A DNA stretch of 64,000 bases from Pseudophaeobacter flagellatus (GTDB taxonomy: Bacteria; Pseudomonadota; Alphaproteobacteria; Rhodobacterales; Rhodobacteraceae): positions 1-64,000 of the forward strand of contig NZ_JAJQRG010000011.1 in NCBI RefSeq assembly GCF_021228235.1, written 5' to 3'. Below the pieces are notes generated by a model. The model searched no databases and was not told the origin of the DNA. It saw only the letters and a program-made list of their open reading frames with translations. Position 1 is the first letter of the stretch; the number at the start of each line of letters is the position of its first letter. The translations under genes were made by a program, and so were the position numbers. Shown here one piece after another: positions 39,301-47,413 of the stretch.

Positions 39301-39943
39301 GGCGTTTTCGGTATTTTTTCAACAGGCCCAAAAAGCCCAGCCAGGCCGCGTTATCCGCTTCGGCATCGCTTTCCTGGGTGGTGTAGCGCCCGGCGGTGTC
39401 GATCAGAACCGCCTCATTGGTGAACCACCAATCGCAGTTTCGCGTGCCGCCAACGCCGCCAATGGCGGCTTTTCCCAGCTTATCCGCCAGCGGGAACTGC
39501 AGACCAGAGTTGACAATCGCCGTGGTCTTCCCCGCCCCTGGTGGACCAATCATCACATACCAAGGCAGCACATTCAGATGCCTGCGGCCATTCTTGGATT
39601 TACGCAGCGCTGTCATCGCCTGTTTGAACTTGCTCCGCAGCTCGCCCAGTTCTTCCAGCATGACGTCATCGTCATCCACAGTTTCAACCGCTTCGACCAT
39701 GTCATCGGCCATCTTGCGATCCCGCCGCCGCCGCAGCCAGAACACCAAGGTGATGATCATCAGCACCACCACCCAGATGACAGAAATAGCAATTACCCGC
39801 GCCTGAATACTGTCAAAGGGGCGCCAATCGACACTGCCAAGATAGGGGGCAAAAAACCAGACACAGGCCGACAGAACGATGGCCAACAAGACAAGCGCTG
39901 AATAAAGCGAGCGCAACAACGGCAGAAGATAACGGCGGATCAT
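36371..39943 (-). CDS. tssM: TssM (IcmF), T6SS inner-membrane complex
   Basis: 1190 residues, normal size. Two membrane segments near the N-terminus (about 10-30 and 47-68), a cytoplasmic NTPase-like domain with Walker A GPPGAGKTT (about 133-141), a third membrane segment near 445-465, and a long periplasmic C-terminal region. With TssL it forms the trans-envelope complex. The intact Walker A motif suggests nucleotide binding. The ends overlap tssL (four bases) and tagF (one base). Confidence 0.95.
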   Translation of the reverse strand: MIRRYLLPLLRSLYSALVLLAIVLSACVWFFAPYLGSVDWRPFDSIQARVIAISVIWVVVLMIITLVFWLRRRRDRKMADDMVEAVETVDDDDVMLEELGELRSKFKQAMTALRKSKNGRRHLNVLPWYVMIGPPGAGKTTAIVNSGLQFPLADKLGKAAIGGVGGTRNCDWWFTNEAVLIDTAGRYTTQESDAEADNAAWLGFLGLLKKYRKRQPINGALVAISLSDLSLQDEVTQQAHAQAVRRRLSELRERLGVRFPVYVLFTKADLIAGFQEYFDSLGKEEREQVWGFTLPLGKTKKDPAAIEHFDAEFAALLGQMNAQLLEKMQTETDHQRRALVAGFPGQVAAMRSVAKAFLNEVFQDNRYEQRQMLRGIYFTSGTQEGTPIDRLMLGMAQTFGIGRQAIGTGQGVGRSYFLTRLFEGVLFPEAGLVSADDKVERRYRWTRRLAIAATILVAAAMGGLWVNSYLKNADFIGQAEQQVSAYQEAAGTLPPSPVGDTDLVPVAAALNLLRDMPGNPVLSDPEPDRAMTYGLYQGEVIGTQTAQTYRAALNQRFLPRLLVRLEEQIAGNVNNPDVLYEALKIYLMLGLQGPMNPDLIKEWMRLDWELVAYPGAARTELRSDLMDHLSALLSQPMEEIGLNGPLVEQVQNILSEMPLAQRVYNGIINSNQATSLPKWRLTEIGGPSVKRALVRSSGKPLNDGVEGIFTYEGFNNIFLPEAVSVSERVQNEAWVLGQRAGEGQSEAALLALSRDVLDLYYNDYISRYDQILGDVDIVPLESLSHAVEVTNVLSGPTSPIMNILTEISRETRLAEDRSTLDSEALNEGVSQVVGIETRSGLSIQGQILLEALVSSAANAPGETAKPPGAYVQERFQWLHDLVARPEGQPSRLDDLMGSLQLVYQELNKMSFSGVTSGESGQALLQFQQVASRIDGPIQRWATQVSTGSSGITSEGTRASINARWQSAVLPFCQKALDNRYPFNRRARADVAMVDFAKLFAPGGLIDGFFDENLLKYVDTRSRPWTWKRVNDVDLGISQAVLQQMQYAAEIRDAFFNSSANPAVQFQITPKALDPKAKEVLLEIDGSKIAYNHRMGQPTPVAVNWPGSVGLARITLLPQRRGNENTLSRDGPWAWFRLLDAAEVRRTNVSDRRRVNFRVGGRLALFELQSGSVVNPFALPAMAKFSCPKSM

Positions 39944-41367
39944 TGGTCGACCTCCTGCACCAGCAAGATTTCAATACGGCGATTTTTGGCGCGGCCCTCG
40001 CGGGTGCCATTATCGGCAATCGGCTCTTTTTCGGCCCGCCCCTCGGCGGATAGTCTGCCAGGATCGTCCAGCACCCGCGACATGCCCTTCATCACCGATT
40101 TGGCCCGCGCCAGCGACAGCGCCATATTGGACGGAAACCGCGACGATCGGATCGGGATATTATCCGAATGCCCCGCGACGATGACCCGGCCCTTTTCGTC
40201 GTTCAATGCCTCGGCCACCCGCGTTACTGAGGTCTGGAAGCCATCGCTCAGCTGATCCGAGCCGGATCCAAACATCCCCGACCCCGCAAGCCGAATGATC
40301 AGGGTATTGCCCTTTTGAAAGACCGAAACGATGCCCTCATCAATTTCAGGCCCCAGGAAATCGGCCACTTTTGCCACCTGTTCCTCCAGTGTCTGTATCG
40401 GCGGCGGCGGGGGGGGCGGTGGGGCACGACGTTCCAGTTGTGCAGGCGGCCCGGCATCAACAATGGTCAACTTTCCGACCACATTTTCGGTCTTGTTGGA
40501 CAGAGCCCAGCTTAGCCCCAGAAACTGCGCCAGCAGCAGGGCCGCAGTCACCCCCAGCGCGATCCAGACAAGGCGCCAGGCAGACAACACTTTGAAGGGC
40601 TTGATCACCCCTTCCCAATGGGGCGACAAATCGCGTTCTATCGGCCCACGCTGATTGCGCAGGATCCGCGCCAGAGCAGCCCGAATTTGCAAGTGTTTTT
40701 CTGCGCCGCCCTGCTCAATCCGCAACCGTCCCTCAAAGCCAAGCGACATGCACATGTATAGGAACTCCAGCATATCGATATTGGCGCCGGGTTCTTTTTC
40801 CAGCCGGGCCAGCAGATCGTAGAACCGGTCACCGCCAACAGTTTCGCGATGAAAGGTGCCCACCATGGATTGTAACCCCCAGCTGGATTGTCCGCCCCAG
40901 GGCGTGTTGAGCACCACATCATCCAGGGTCGCACAAAGCGCATAGCGGGCGACCTTTACAGTCTGCGCCGCGATCCCAGCCTGCAGGGCCCGGTTTTCAA
41001 AAGCGCGCACCTCGGCAACCACGTTTTTGCGCAGCCCGTCCGGGTCCATATGCTGGGCGCGATTGCGGATACGGCTGATCAGGGCAAACAGCGCCGAGGC
41101 ACAGGCCGCCAGGGGATTCATCCCCGTCAGCGCCATCTGGGCTGGTGTTCCGGCACCGGATTGACCCATCGGAGAGGCCTGAGCCGCCGGGGTCGCAGCC
41201 TGAGGCACACCAATGGCCGCGTCAGACGCGGCACCTGCAGCCGGGGCCGCGTCAGGCTGCGGCGTTATGGGCTGCGGCGACGCAGAGCGGCGACCACCGG
41301 GATTAGGGCGGATCACCGTCTTGTCGGTGTCCCCCGGTTCCGCAAAGGGATCGTCAAAATCGCCCAT
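39940..41367 (-). CDS. tssL: TssL (DotU) with C-terminal OmpA peptidoglycan-binding domain
   Basis: 475 residues. A low-complexity Ala/Pro/Gln-rich N-terminus (about 20-75) is followed by the DotU/TssL cytoplasmic domain (about 80-265), a membrane segment (about 267-290), a Pro-rich spacer (PPPPPPPP near 320), and an OmpA-like domain (about 345-470; GHSDNIPIR, NRRIEILLV). This is the extended, wall-binding TssL type, which may lessen the need for a separate TagL. Confidence 0.94.
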   Translation of the reverse strand: MGDFDDPFAEPGDTDKTVIRPNPGGRRSASPQPITPQPDAAPAAGAASDAAIGVPQAATPAAQASPMGQSGAGTPAQMALTGMNPLAACASALFALISRIRNRAQHMDPDGLRKNVVAEVRAFENRALQAGIAAQTVKVARYALCATLDDVVLNTPWGGQSSWGLQSMVGTFHRETVGGDRFYDLLARLEKEPGANIDMLEFLYMCMSLGFEGRLRIEQGGAEKHLQIRAALARILRNQRGPIERDLSPHWEGVIKPFKVLSAWRLVWIALGVTAALLLAQFLGLSWALSNKTENVVGKLTIVDAGPPAQLERRAPPPPPPPPIQTLEEQVAKVADFLGPEIDEGIVSVFQKGNTLIIRLAGSGMFGSGSDQLSDGFQTSVTRVAEALNDEKGRVIVAGHSDNIPIRSSRFPSNMALSLARAKSVMKGMSRVLDDPGRLSAEGRAEKEPIADNGTREGRAKNRRIEILLVQEVDQ

Positions 41368-41436
41368 GATCTATACCCCAATCACCAATCCACCAAAACC
41401 ATCCGCCACTGCAGGCAGATCAAACACGCTAGGCCT

Positions 41437-42777
41437 TTAGCCGTTGCGAATGGCCCAAAGCTCCATCTTCAACCCCGGATATTGCCCCGAGACATGCACC
41501 GCTACCCCGCCCGAGGTGGTCATCTTGCTCCAATACGGGCTTTCACTATCCATCTCGAAATAGACCACTCCGGAATGATAGGGGATTTGGCGCGGTGCAA
41601 CCGGAAGCGGCCGCAACGTGATCCCCGGCAACGCCGAATTGACCAGCTGGCGGATTTCTTCCACCGGGCCGATCTTGGCCTGACCAGCAAAATGCCGCCG
41701 CACATCTTCGGCGGGCAGATCGGCACTCACCGCCAGCACAAAACCTGCATTTCCCAAGAGCTTGCGATCGGCAATCACCCCCACCGAAATGCCATATTTG
41801 CGCTCTTCCAGTTTGATGGCGATGGCCGTCTGTTCCAGAACCGAGCTGAGATATTGCCGCAGCACCCGGATCAGCGGGGCAAAACATCCCATCAGATCAT
41901 CATGGGTATAAGCGGGCAGCTCTGGGACCTGTTTATCCGCCGCCATAAAGCCGGACAGCTCTCCGGCGAGACCCGCACACAGCATATAAAGCCGTTCGGG
42001 ATGCAGGTTTTCAATCTGGCGCAGATGCCGCACCATCGGCAACATGCGATTCACCACCGAAAGCAACATGAAATCAGAAACATCCGCCACCCCTCGGGCA
42101 GATCCCGCCTCGGCCAACCGCCCCGACAGCGCCTCCATCCGATGCGCCAAGAGCCCTTCGAGTTCGCGCAAGAAATCCTGCAGCACAGAGGCCGCCCGCG
42201 CATCCAGGCAAGAGGGAATAAAGGCCTGATCCAGAACGATTTCCTTATCAGATCGCACCTCGATGATCCGGGCCACTGGGATCGCCAGAAGGTCAGCCAG
42301 GTCATCCACTCCAAGGGCAAACTGCAACCGCATCTTGCCCACATCCAACGCCACCGGCTTGCGCTCGGTGCTGGTGACATCGGTGACCTCCTGGTTGGCG
42401 GGGCGCAACCGGCTGGCAGAGCGTTCGGCGCCGCTTAGGTCGACCTCGACCGCACCCTGGCGGCGTTGCGGCACCGTCAGATAGACCACACAGTCCTTGA
42501 TTGTACTTGGCACCTCCAGCGCGGGGGGATGCGGATCGGCCATCGGCACGCGAAAGATGCAGCCATCCTGGGTCAACCCCTCGCAGGATTTTAACGCAAA
42601 CTGGCCAATCTTCAGCGCCTCATGGTCAATTTCCAGCCCGTTCACCCCCCAGGCATAGGGACCTAAACGGCGGGCCAGGCCCGTCACCAAGCCTTCGGTA
42701 TAGCGATCTGATTGCTGGAAATGATGCGGCTGCAAAAACAGCCCCTCAGTCCAAAGCACCTTGCTGTCCCAGGACAC
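41437..42777 (-). CDS. tssK: TssK, T6SS baseplate component
   Basis: 446 residues. Opens with KVLWTEGLFLQPHHFQQ, the hallmark of TssK, which links the baseplate to TssL/TssM. I choose GTG 42777 because GGGGAG lies just upstream and the protein then begins VSWDSKVLW as in homologues; a GTG 24 bases further up is also in frame. The gap to tssL is 69 bp. Confidence 0.94.
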   Translation of the reverse strand: MSWDSKVLWTEGLFLQPHHFQQSDRYTEGLVTGLARRLGPYAWGVNGLEIDHEALKIGQFALKSCEGLTQDGCIFRVPMADPHPPALEVPSTIKDCVVYLTVPQRRQGAVEVDLSGAERSASRLRPANQEVTDVTSTERKPVALDVGKMRLQFALGVDDLADLLAIPVARIIEVRSDKEIVLDQAFIPSCLDARAASVLQDFLRELEGLLAHRMEALSGRLAEAGSARGVADVSDFMLLSVVNRMLPMVRHLRQIENLHPERLYMLCAGLAGELSGFMAADKQVPELPAYTHDDLMGCFAPLIRVLRQYLSSVLEQTAIAIKLEERKYGISVGVIADRKLLGNAGFVLAVSADLPAEDVRRHFAGQAKIGPVEEIRQLVNSALPGITLRPLPVAPRQIPYHSGVVYFEMDSESPYWSKMTTSGGVAVHVSGQYPGLKMELWAIRNG

Positions 42778-42816
42778 CTGGTTCTCCCCTTGTTTGCCCA
42801 CGCAACGCTGCGCGGG

Positions 42817-44262
42817 TCAGTCTTTCAATTTGTCCAATTGCGCCTTGTAGGCCCGCGCAAATTCGCGGCTGAACAAGTCGTGAAAATCATTTTCGGCCTG
42901 ATCCGAGATTTCGGAAAACAGACGCTCATAGACATCCCAATAGCGCGCCTTCTTACCGCGCAGCAGCCCGCTAAGACCGCCTTTGTCTTCGATCTGCGCC
43001 TCCAATGCCTTCGGGTCAAGCCGGGTTAAGACGCCTTTCAACGCCGCCTCCATGCCGGTCACCATGGCGACCTCATGCGCCTTGATGTCCTTCAGCGCCT
43101 CTTCGACGGCGGTTTCCGGGCTAAGATAGCCTTTGGTCGCGGGTTTCAGCATCGCCTCAATCGCCTGATCCGGCGTGATCGAGAACTTCAGTGGATTATT
43201 ACCCCCGGCCGAAATCATCGTCTGTTCGATGCGGAACTCTGATTTGATCGAAGTCCGGGTCATCAAAATTTCGCGCAGGCCAGTCACCAGGGTTTGCAGC
43301 ACCCGCCCCATGCGCCCCAGCGCCTTGACCGGGTCTTCGTCCCCCAGGGCATCCTCTGCCACGCCAAGACCACGTAGGAAGGCAGGCACCACGTCAGAGG
43401 TCGCTGGTTGCGCCGGTTCGCTGACTGCGGATGGCAGCGATGCGGGCGTTGGGCCGACAACATCCGGTGGGGCCGCTGGCGTAGCCTCGGGCACAGGGGT
43501 TGCGGGCGAAGCCGCTGCCGGGGGTGCGGTTGGCGTTGGTGGGACTGGCGCGGTTTCCGGCGTATCGGCGGGGCCAATACCAGAGAGGAAATCATCATCC
43601 CAATCATCCGGAATTGTCGAAGACTGGGCGCTTGGCGCAGCAAAACTATCCGCCGCCGAGGGCGAATGGCTCGGCAGGCTTGCCCCGGTGCCTTCGCGCC
43701 CATCTTTTGGGGTTTGAAAGAACGGGTCTTCCTCTTCTCCCAGCGGGGGAAGAAGATCATCAATCGGGTCAACCGGGTTCAACTGCGATGGCCCGGTCGG
43801 GTTGGAATCGCCCAGCAGATCATCCAGGAAGTCCCCGGCAGGCCCGGCATCGTCCAGCAAGGCCAGGGGATCCGGTGCATTGCTGGCCACCCCATGCGAG
43901 GCTGGTGCCTCGGCAAGCGGATCGGGAATGCTATCCATCGCCGAGGCGCTGTGAATATCCACCAGCAGTTCGTAATTGCCTATGCACAAGACATCGCCCG
44001 TATTAAGCGGCGTTGGCGTGCGCCCCAGTGGAATTTTCGAATAGTTCAGAAAGGTGCCATTGGCGCTAAGATCAACCACCACAACATTGCCGTTGTGATC
44101 CTCAATGGCGCAGTGATTGCGTGACAGCAGCTGATCCGGGTCCGGCAGAACCAGATCATTGCTGGCCCCCCGCCCGATGGTCAGGCTGGGCCCTAACATA
44201 GAAACAGGTGCCGCATCCCCCGGCATTGCGCCTGAATTCTGGAACTTGAGTGTCACCGCCAT
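42817..44262 (-). CDS. FHA-domain T6SS protein (TagH/Fha type)
   Basis: 481 residues. N-terminal FHA domain (about 10-105) with the phosphothreonine-binding GRGASNDLVL, SRNHC and SANGTF motifs. A long acidic and Pro/Ala-rich linker follows (about 110-310), containing FLDDLLGD and IDDLLPPLG, and the C-terminal T6SS-FHA domain occupies about 320-481. It should bind the phosphorylated target of PpkA and promote assembly. ATG 44262 is chosen, with GGAGGG upstream. The linker motif recurs in the TssB-TssC fusion protein. Confidence 0.88.
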   Translation of the reverse strand: MAVTLKFQNSGAMPGDAAPVSMLGPSLTIGRGASNDLVLPDPDQLLSRNHCAIEDHNGNVVVVDLSANGTFLNYSKIPLGRTPTPLNTGDVLCIGNYELLVDIHSASAMDSIPDPLAEAPASHGVASNAPDPLALLDDAGPAGDFLDDLLGDSNPTGPSQLNPVDPIDDLLPPLGEEEDPFFQTPKDGREGTGASLPSHSPSAADSFAAPSAQSSTIPDDWDDDFLSGIGPADTPETAPVPPTPTAPPAAASPATPVPEATPAAPPDVVGPTPASLPSAVSEPAQPATSDVVPAFLRGLGVAEDALGDEDPVKALGRMGRVLQTLVTGLREILMTRTSIKSEFRIEQTMISAGGNNPLKFSITPDQAIEAMLKPATKGYLSPETAVEEALKDIKAHEVAMVTGMEAALKGVLTRLDPKALEAQIEDKGGLSGLLRGKKARYWDVYERLFSEISDQAENDFHDLFSREFARAYKAQLDKLKD

Positions 44263-44270
44263 TGATCCAG

Positions 44271-44570
44271 CTACCCTCCAACCAGAACGGTGAATTCGCC
44301 CTTGACGATCAGACCGCCACAAGCCGCATTATCAGTGATACGCGCCGCTGGCATGCCGCAAATCAAAACAGTGGTAGACCCTTTGACAATGGGATGCGGC
44401 GGGGCGGCGGTGCACATATCCCCCAAACGCGCGGCTGGCAGTTTCCCGACGAGAACCGTCACCGCACAGGGCGGCAGAATGGGGGTTGGCACTGGCAGAA
44501 CCGGCGGTGGCGGCACCGAAGGCAACATGCAGGCATGCAGATCCAATACGCGGGCCTGGGGCATTCCCAT
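44271..44570 (-). CDS. PAAR-domain spike tip protein
   Basis: 99 residues, one PAAR domain and nothing else. The Pro-Ala-Ala-Arg motifs read PAARLGD and PAARITD, with metal-binding CTAAPPHP and a CGG turn. It should cap VgrG and sharpen the T6SS spike. The ATG at 44570 has AAGGAG seven bases upstream. It begins only one base past the stop of the preceding small gene. Confidence 0.9.
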   Translation of the reverse strand: MGMPQARVLDLHACMLPSVPPPPVLPVPTPILPPCAVTVLVGKLPAARLGDMCTAAPPHPIVKGSTTVLICGMPAARITDNAACGGLIVKGEFTVLVGG

Positions 44571-44571
44571 C

Positions 44572-45195
44572 TTAGATCTCCTTCTCGTTACCCGAACCAG
44601 CAGCCCCCGTCTTGGCGCCGCCCTGCCCATTACCACCGCGCGCAATATCCAGCCCGCGTGCGACCAAAACACGGCCGTGTTCTTCAAACTTATCAGACAA
44701 TTGGCTCAATGCTACCATATTCATGGCAAAGGAGGCTGCTTCTGACGCGCCCGCGGGCGCGGGATATTGGTTCAAATCCCCCGGCCCCAGCGTGCCCGGC
44801 GCATAGAGTACCGCAAGGGCGCAGTTCACCGTGTCATCATCGACATAGGCATGATCCAGCGTCAGCCGCGCCGCATCGCGGTTTTCTTCGCTGGGGTCCC
44901 GCACCCAGGCCTCTGAACAGCTAAGCGAAGCCGGATCCTTATCCGAACGCGGCCCGATGTAATCCCGCGCTGCCAGACAGGCCCACCAGACCCGTTCACG
45001 CGGCGGCAGCAAGACACCCAGCAAACGCAGCAAATCCACCAGCGCCTCCTTTTGATAGAGTTCTTGCAGCACCATCGCCGCCGGGGCCGTGGGCGGGGCC
45101 TGCAGCGGGGTCTTTAACAAGACATTGGCATGCGACAGCAGTTTGGCCACGGGATCAGGCGGAAGCTTGACCAGATTTTCAAAATTTTCCGACAT
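44572..45195 (-). CDS. Unknown protein between VgrG and PAAR genes (DUF6931-like)
   Basis: 207 residues; the fold is not recognisable from motifs, though similar proteins appear in alphaproteobacterial T6SS loci (DUF6931 as I recall; uncertain). The core is helical with a conserved-looking ERVWWACLAARDY segment (about 66-78). The C-terminal 25 residues are Gly/Asn-rich and probably disordered. No signal peptide and no toxin motif. Its place between vgrG and PAAR suggests an adaptor/chaperone or cargo protein for the spike. Confidence 0.65.
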   Translation of the reverse strand: MSENFENLVKLPPDPVAKLLSHANVLLKTPLQAPPTAPAAMVLQELYQKEALVDLLRLLGVLLPPRERVWWACLAARDYIGPRSDKDPASLSCSEAWVRDPSEENRDAARLTLDHAYVDDDTVNCALAVLYAPGTLGPGDLNQYPAPAGASEAASFAMNMVALSQLSDKFEEHGRVLVARGLDIARGGNGQGGAKTGAAGSGNEKEI

Positions 45196-45205
45196 ATTCC
45201 CCACC

Positions 45206-47317
45206 CTAGTTGATCATCGTCAGGCCGCCCTTGAGGGTCAGCATCGCATCGCCCTTGACGGTTGTCATTGGCGCCTTGGCCTCAACCATGGCGCTGCCTT
45301 CGACCTTGATCATGGGCCCCTTGATGGTCACCCCAGAGTTATCAATTTTCACCGAAGAGGGCCCAACCTGCAGCAGGATTTCCTGGCCCGCAGTCATCTT
45401 GACCTTGCCCGCCGTGACATCCACCGTCAGATTGCCAAGGCTGACCGTTTCTTCGTGGTTCCCCTTGGCGATGGTTTCGGTCAGATTGCCGGTATCTACA
45501 TCCAGCGTCATATTACCAGTCTGGATGGTTTCCGCCTTGTCGCCGGTTTCGACCACCTCGGTTCGGTTGCCCGTTTTGACCACCTCATCCATGTGCTGTT
45601 TCACGGTCAGCGCATAGCTTTTTTCATCCGCAGCGCTGACTTCGGGGTCCGGAGCATCCAGTCCGATGGTGACAGCAGAGCGGTCCTTGATCAACATCTG
45701 ATGATCTTTTTGCGCCTGCACCCGCATCAGCTCTTCGTCCTTCTTGTCGTCAAACATCAGCTCATTATAACCGCCCCCCCCCTTGGAGGAGTTGGTCTTT
45801 ATCCCCAGCTGTGTCTGATCATCGGGGTAGGTATAGGGCGGCATGGTATCGGCATTATAAAGCATACCGGTGCAGATCGGGCGATCCGGGTTGCCGTCCT
45901 CAAACTGCACCACCACTTCCTGGCCGATGCGCGGCACCGCAACCATGCCCCAGTTTTTGCCCGACCAGGGGGTGACCACCCGCACAAAACAAGAAGAGGT
46001 CTCATCTGTCTTGCCCTCGCGGTCCCAGTGGAACTCGATCTTGATGCGGCCATGTTTATCCGTCAGAATTTCCTCGCCGCTGGGGCCCACAACCGTTGCG
46101 GTCTGCAGGCCCGGCACCTGGGGCCAGGGGGTGGTCAGCGGTGCGCGAAACTGTTCGTGTTTTTCGATGGCGCCAAAGGTGCAGGCATAGGCATCACCCT
46201 TGACCTCTTCGGGGAAGTCCATATTGCGCGGCTTGATATCGCGGCGCATCTCGCCCTCTTCGGCGGCGGCAGTGGTGCGTTTTTCCCGTTCGTTGTAGTC
46301 ACCCGCCACCTGCAAATAATGGGTCGCATCCACCACCAGATATTCACCATTTGCCGGCTTGTCCGGATGATTTTCCAACTGAAAGGTATAGCCGGTTCCC
46401 AGGGTACGCAGACTGCCGGCACCGCGCCAGCGTTTGTGACGAATGGCTTCCGCTTCCATCTGCACCCGCGCCCGTTTATCGCCAAGTGCAGTGTCCTTGC
46501 GATAGCGGCCCTGATAGTCGTAGCGCTCAAAATCCTTATGACTGTGACTGCCTTTGGGAATGGCATTCTTGACCTGCAAGTCTGCCGCTGGCGACAGAAA
46601 ATCAAAATCCGTCAACGTCACCTTGCCGCCTGTCAGCACCTCTTCCTGGGCCCATTCCGAGATATGATCTTCGCGGCGCCGATCCCGGTCATCGCGCGCA
46701 TAAAATTTCACCTTTGGCTCGCCATTCACCGGCGAATGACCACTCATCCCATCACAGAGCACCAGGCTCTCTGCCGCGTTTTTATCGCTGGTGCTGTCGA
46801 AGTAGAAATAGATCCCTTCTTCCTCCATCAAGCGGCAGATGAAATCATAATCGCTTTCGCGGTATTGCAGGCAGTATTCGCGCGGCGCATAGCTTTCGCT
46901 CAGCCGGTTGCGATAATCGCTAAAGCCGTTTTCGCTAAAGATCTGCAGAATGATATCCACCGCCGACAGCTCTTGGAACACACGACTGTCGCTGGTGCGG
47001 GTCAGCAACCAGAACCAGGGGCGCACCTCGGCAACATAGAGCCCATATCCATCGCGGAAGCCCATATTTTCAACCGAGACACAGAGACCCGAGAACTTCT
47101 GATCAGTGCCTGCATCGGTCTGGACATGCAGGTTCATCGTCTGGCCCACGATGTCTTCCAGCTTGACCGCCTTGTTCTTGGATTGGAATTCTACCGTTGT
47201 TTCGGTCAGCCTGCTCAATCCTTCGCGCACGATGGCACGTTTCAGCATCAGATCCCGAACGGAATAGCTGCCGGACATCCAGACCATGTCACTGTCATGT
47301 GCTTTGCTCTCAACCAT
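45206..47317 (-). CDS. vgrG: VgrG (TssI) spike protein
   Basis: 703 residues: gp27-like domain (about 1-370), gp5 OB-fold domain (about 395-480, with KFEDGNPDRP-type motif VQFEDGNPDRPICTG), and a C-terminal beta-helix built of TGN/GN-repeats (about 575-700). No extra C-terminal effector domain. Start at ATG 47317 behind AGGAGG; the in-frame start at 47356 is less likely. Trimer punctures the target membrane, tipped by the PAAR protein. Confidence 0.95.
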   Translation of the reverse strand: MVESKAHDSDMVWMSGSYSVRDLMLKRAIVREGLSRLTETTVEFQSKNKAVKLEDIVGQTMNLHVQTDAGTDQKFSGLCVSVENMGFRDGYGLYVAEVRPWFWLLTRTSDSRVFQELSAVDIILQIFSENGFSDYRNRLSESYAPREYCLQYRESDYDFICRLMEEEGIYFYFDSTSDKNAAESLVLCDGMSGHSPVNGEPKVKFYARDDRDRRREDHISEWAQEEVLTGGKVTLTDFDFLSPAADLQVKNAIPKGSHSHKDFERYDYQGRYRKDTALGDKRARVQMEAEAIRHKRWRGAGSLRTLGTGYTFQLENHPDKPANGEYLVVDATHYLQVAGDYNEREKRTTAAAEEGEMRRDIKPRNMDFPEEVKGDAYACTFGAIEKHEQFRAPLTTPWPQVPGLQTATVVGPSGEEILTDKHGRIKIEFHWDREGKTDETSSCFVRVVTPWSGKNWGMVAVPRIGQEVVVQFEDGNPDRPICTGMLYNADTMPPYTYPDDQTQLGIKTNSSKGGGGYNELMFDDKKDEELMRVQAQKDHQMLIKDRSAVTIGLDAPDPEVSAADEKSYALTVKQHMDEVVKTGNRTEVVETGDKAETIQTGNMTLDVDTGNLTETIAKGNHEETVSLGNLTVDVTAGKVKMTAGQEILLQVGPSSVKIDNSGVTIKGPMIKVEGSAMVEAKAPMTTVKGDAMLTLKGGLTMIN

Positions 47318-47413
47318 GGCTCCTCCTTTTCCCATTCGGGACTGGGCTGCCCACATCGGGGGCCGGGCCTAAATCTGGGCGAAAATGCGCCCCTGTCATT
47401 CTGAAATTCCGCA

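Noticed and set aside
40888-42438. 516-codon open frame on the plus strand
   Set aside because: Antisense to tssL and tssK; Arg/His/Gln-rich composition typical of a shadow frame.
45089-47404. 771-codon open frame on the plus strand
   Set aside because: Shadow of vgrG on the opposite strand; no family resemblance, and vgrG is unambiguous.
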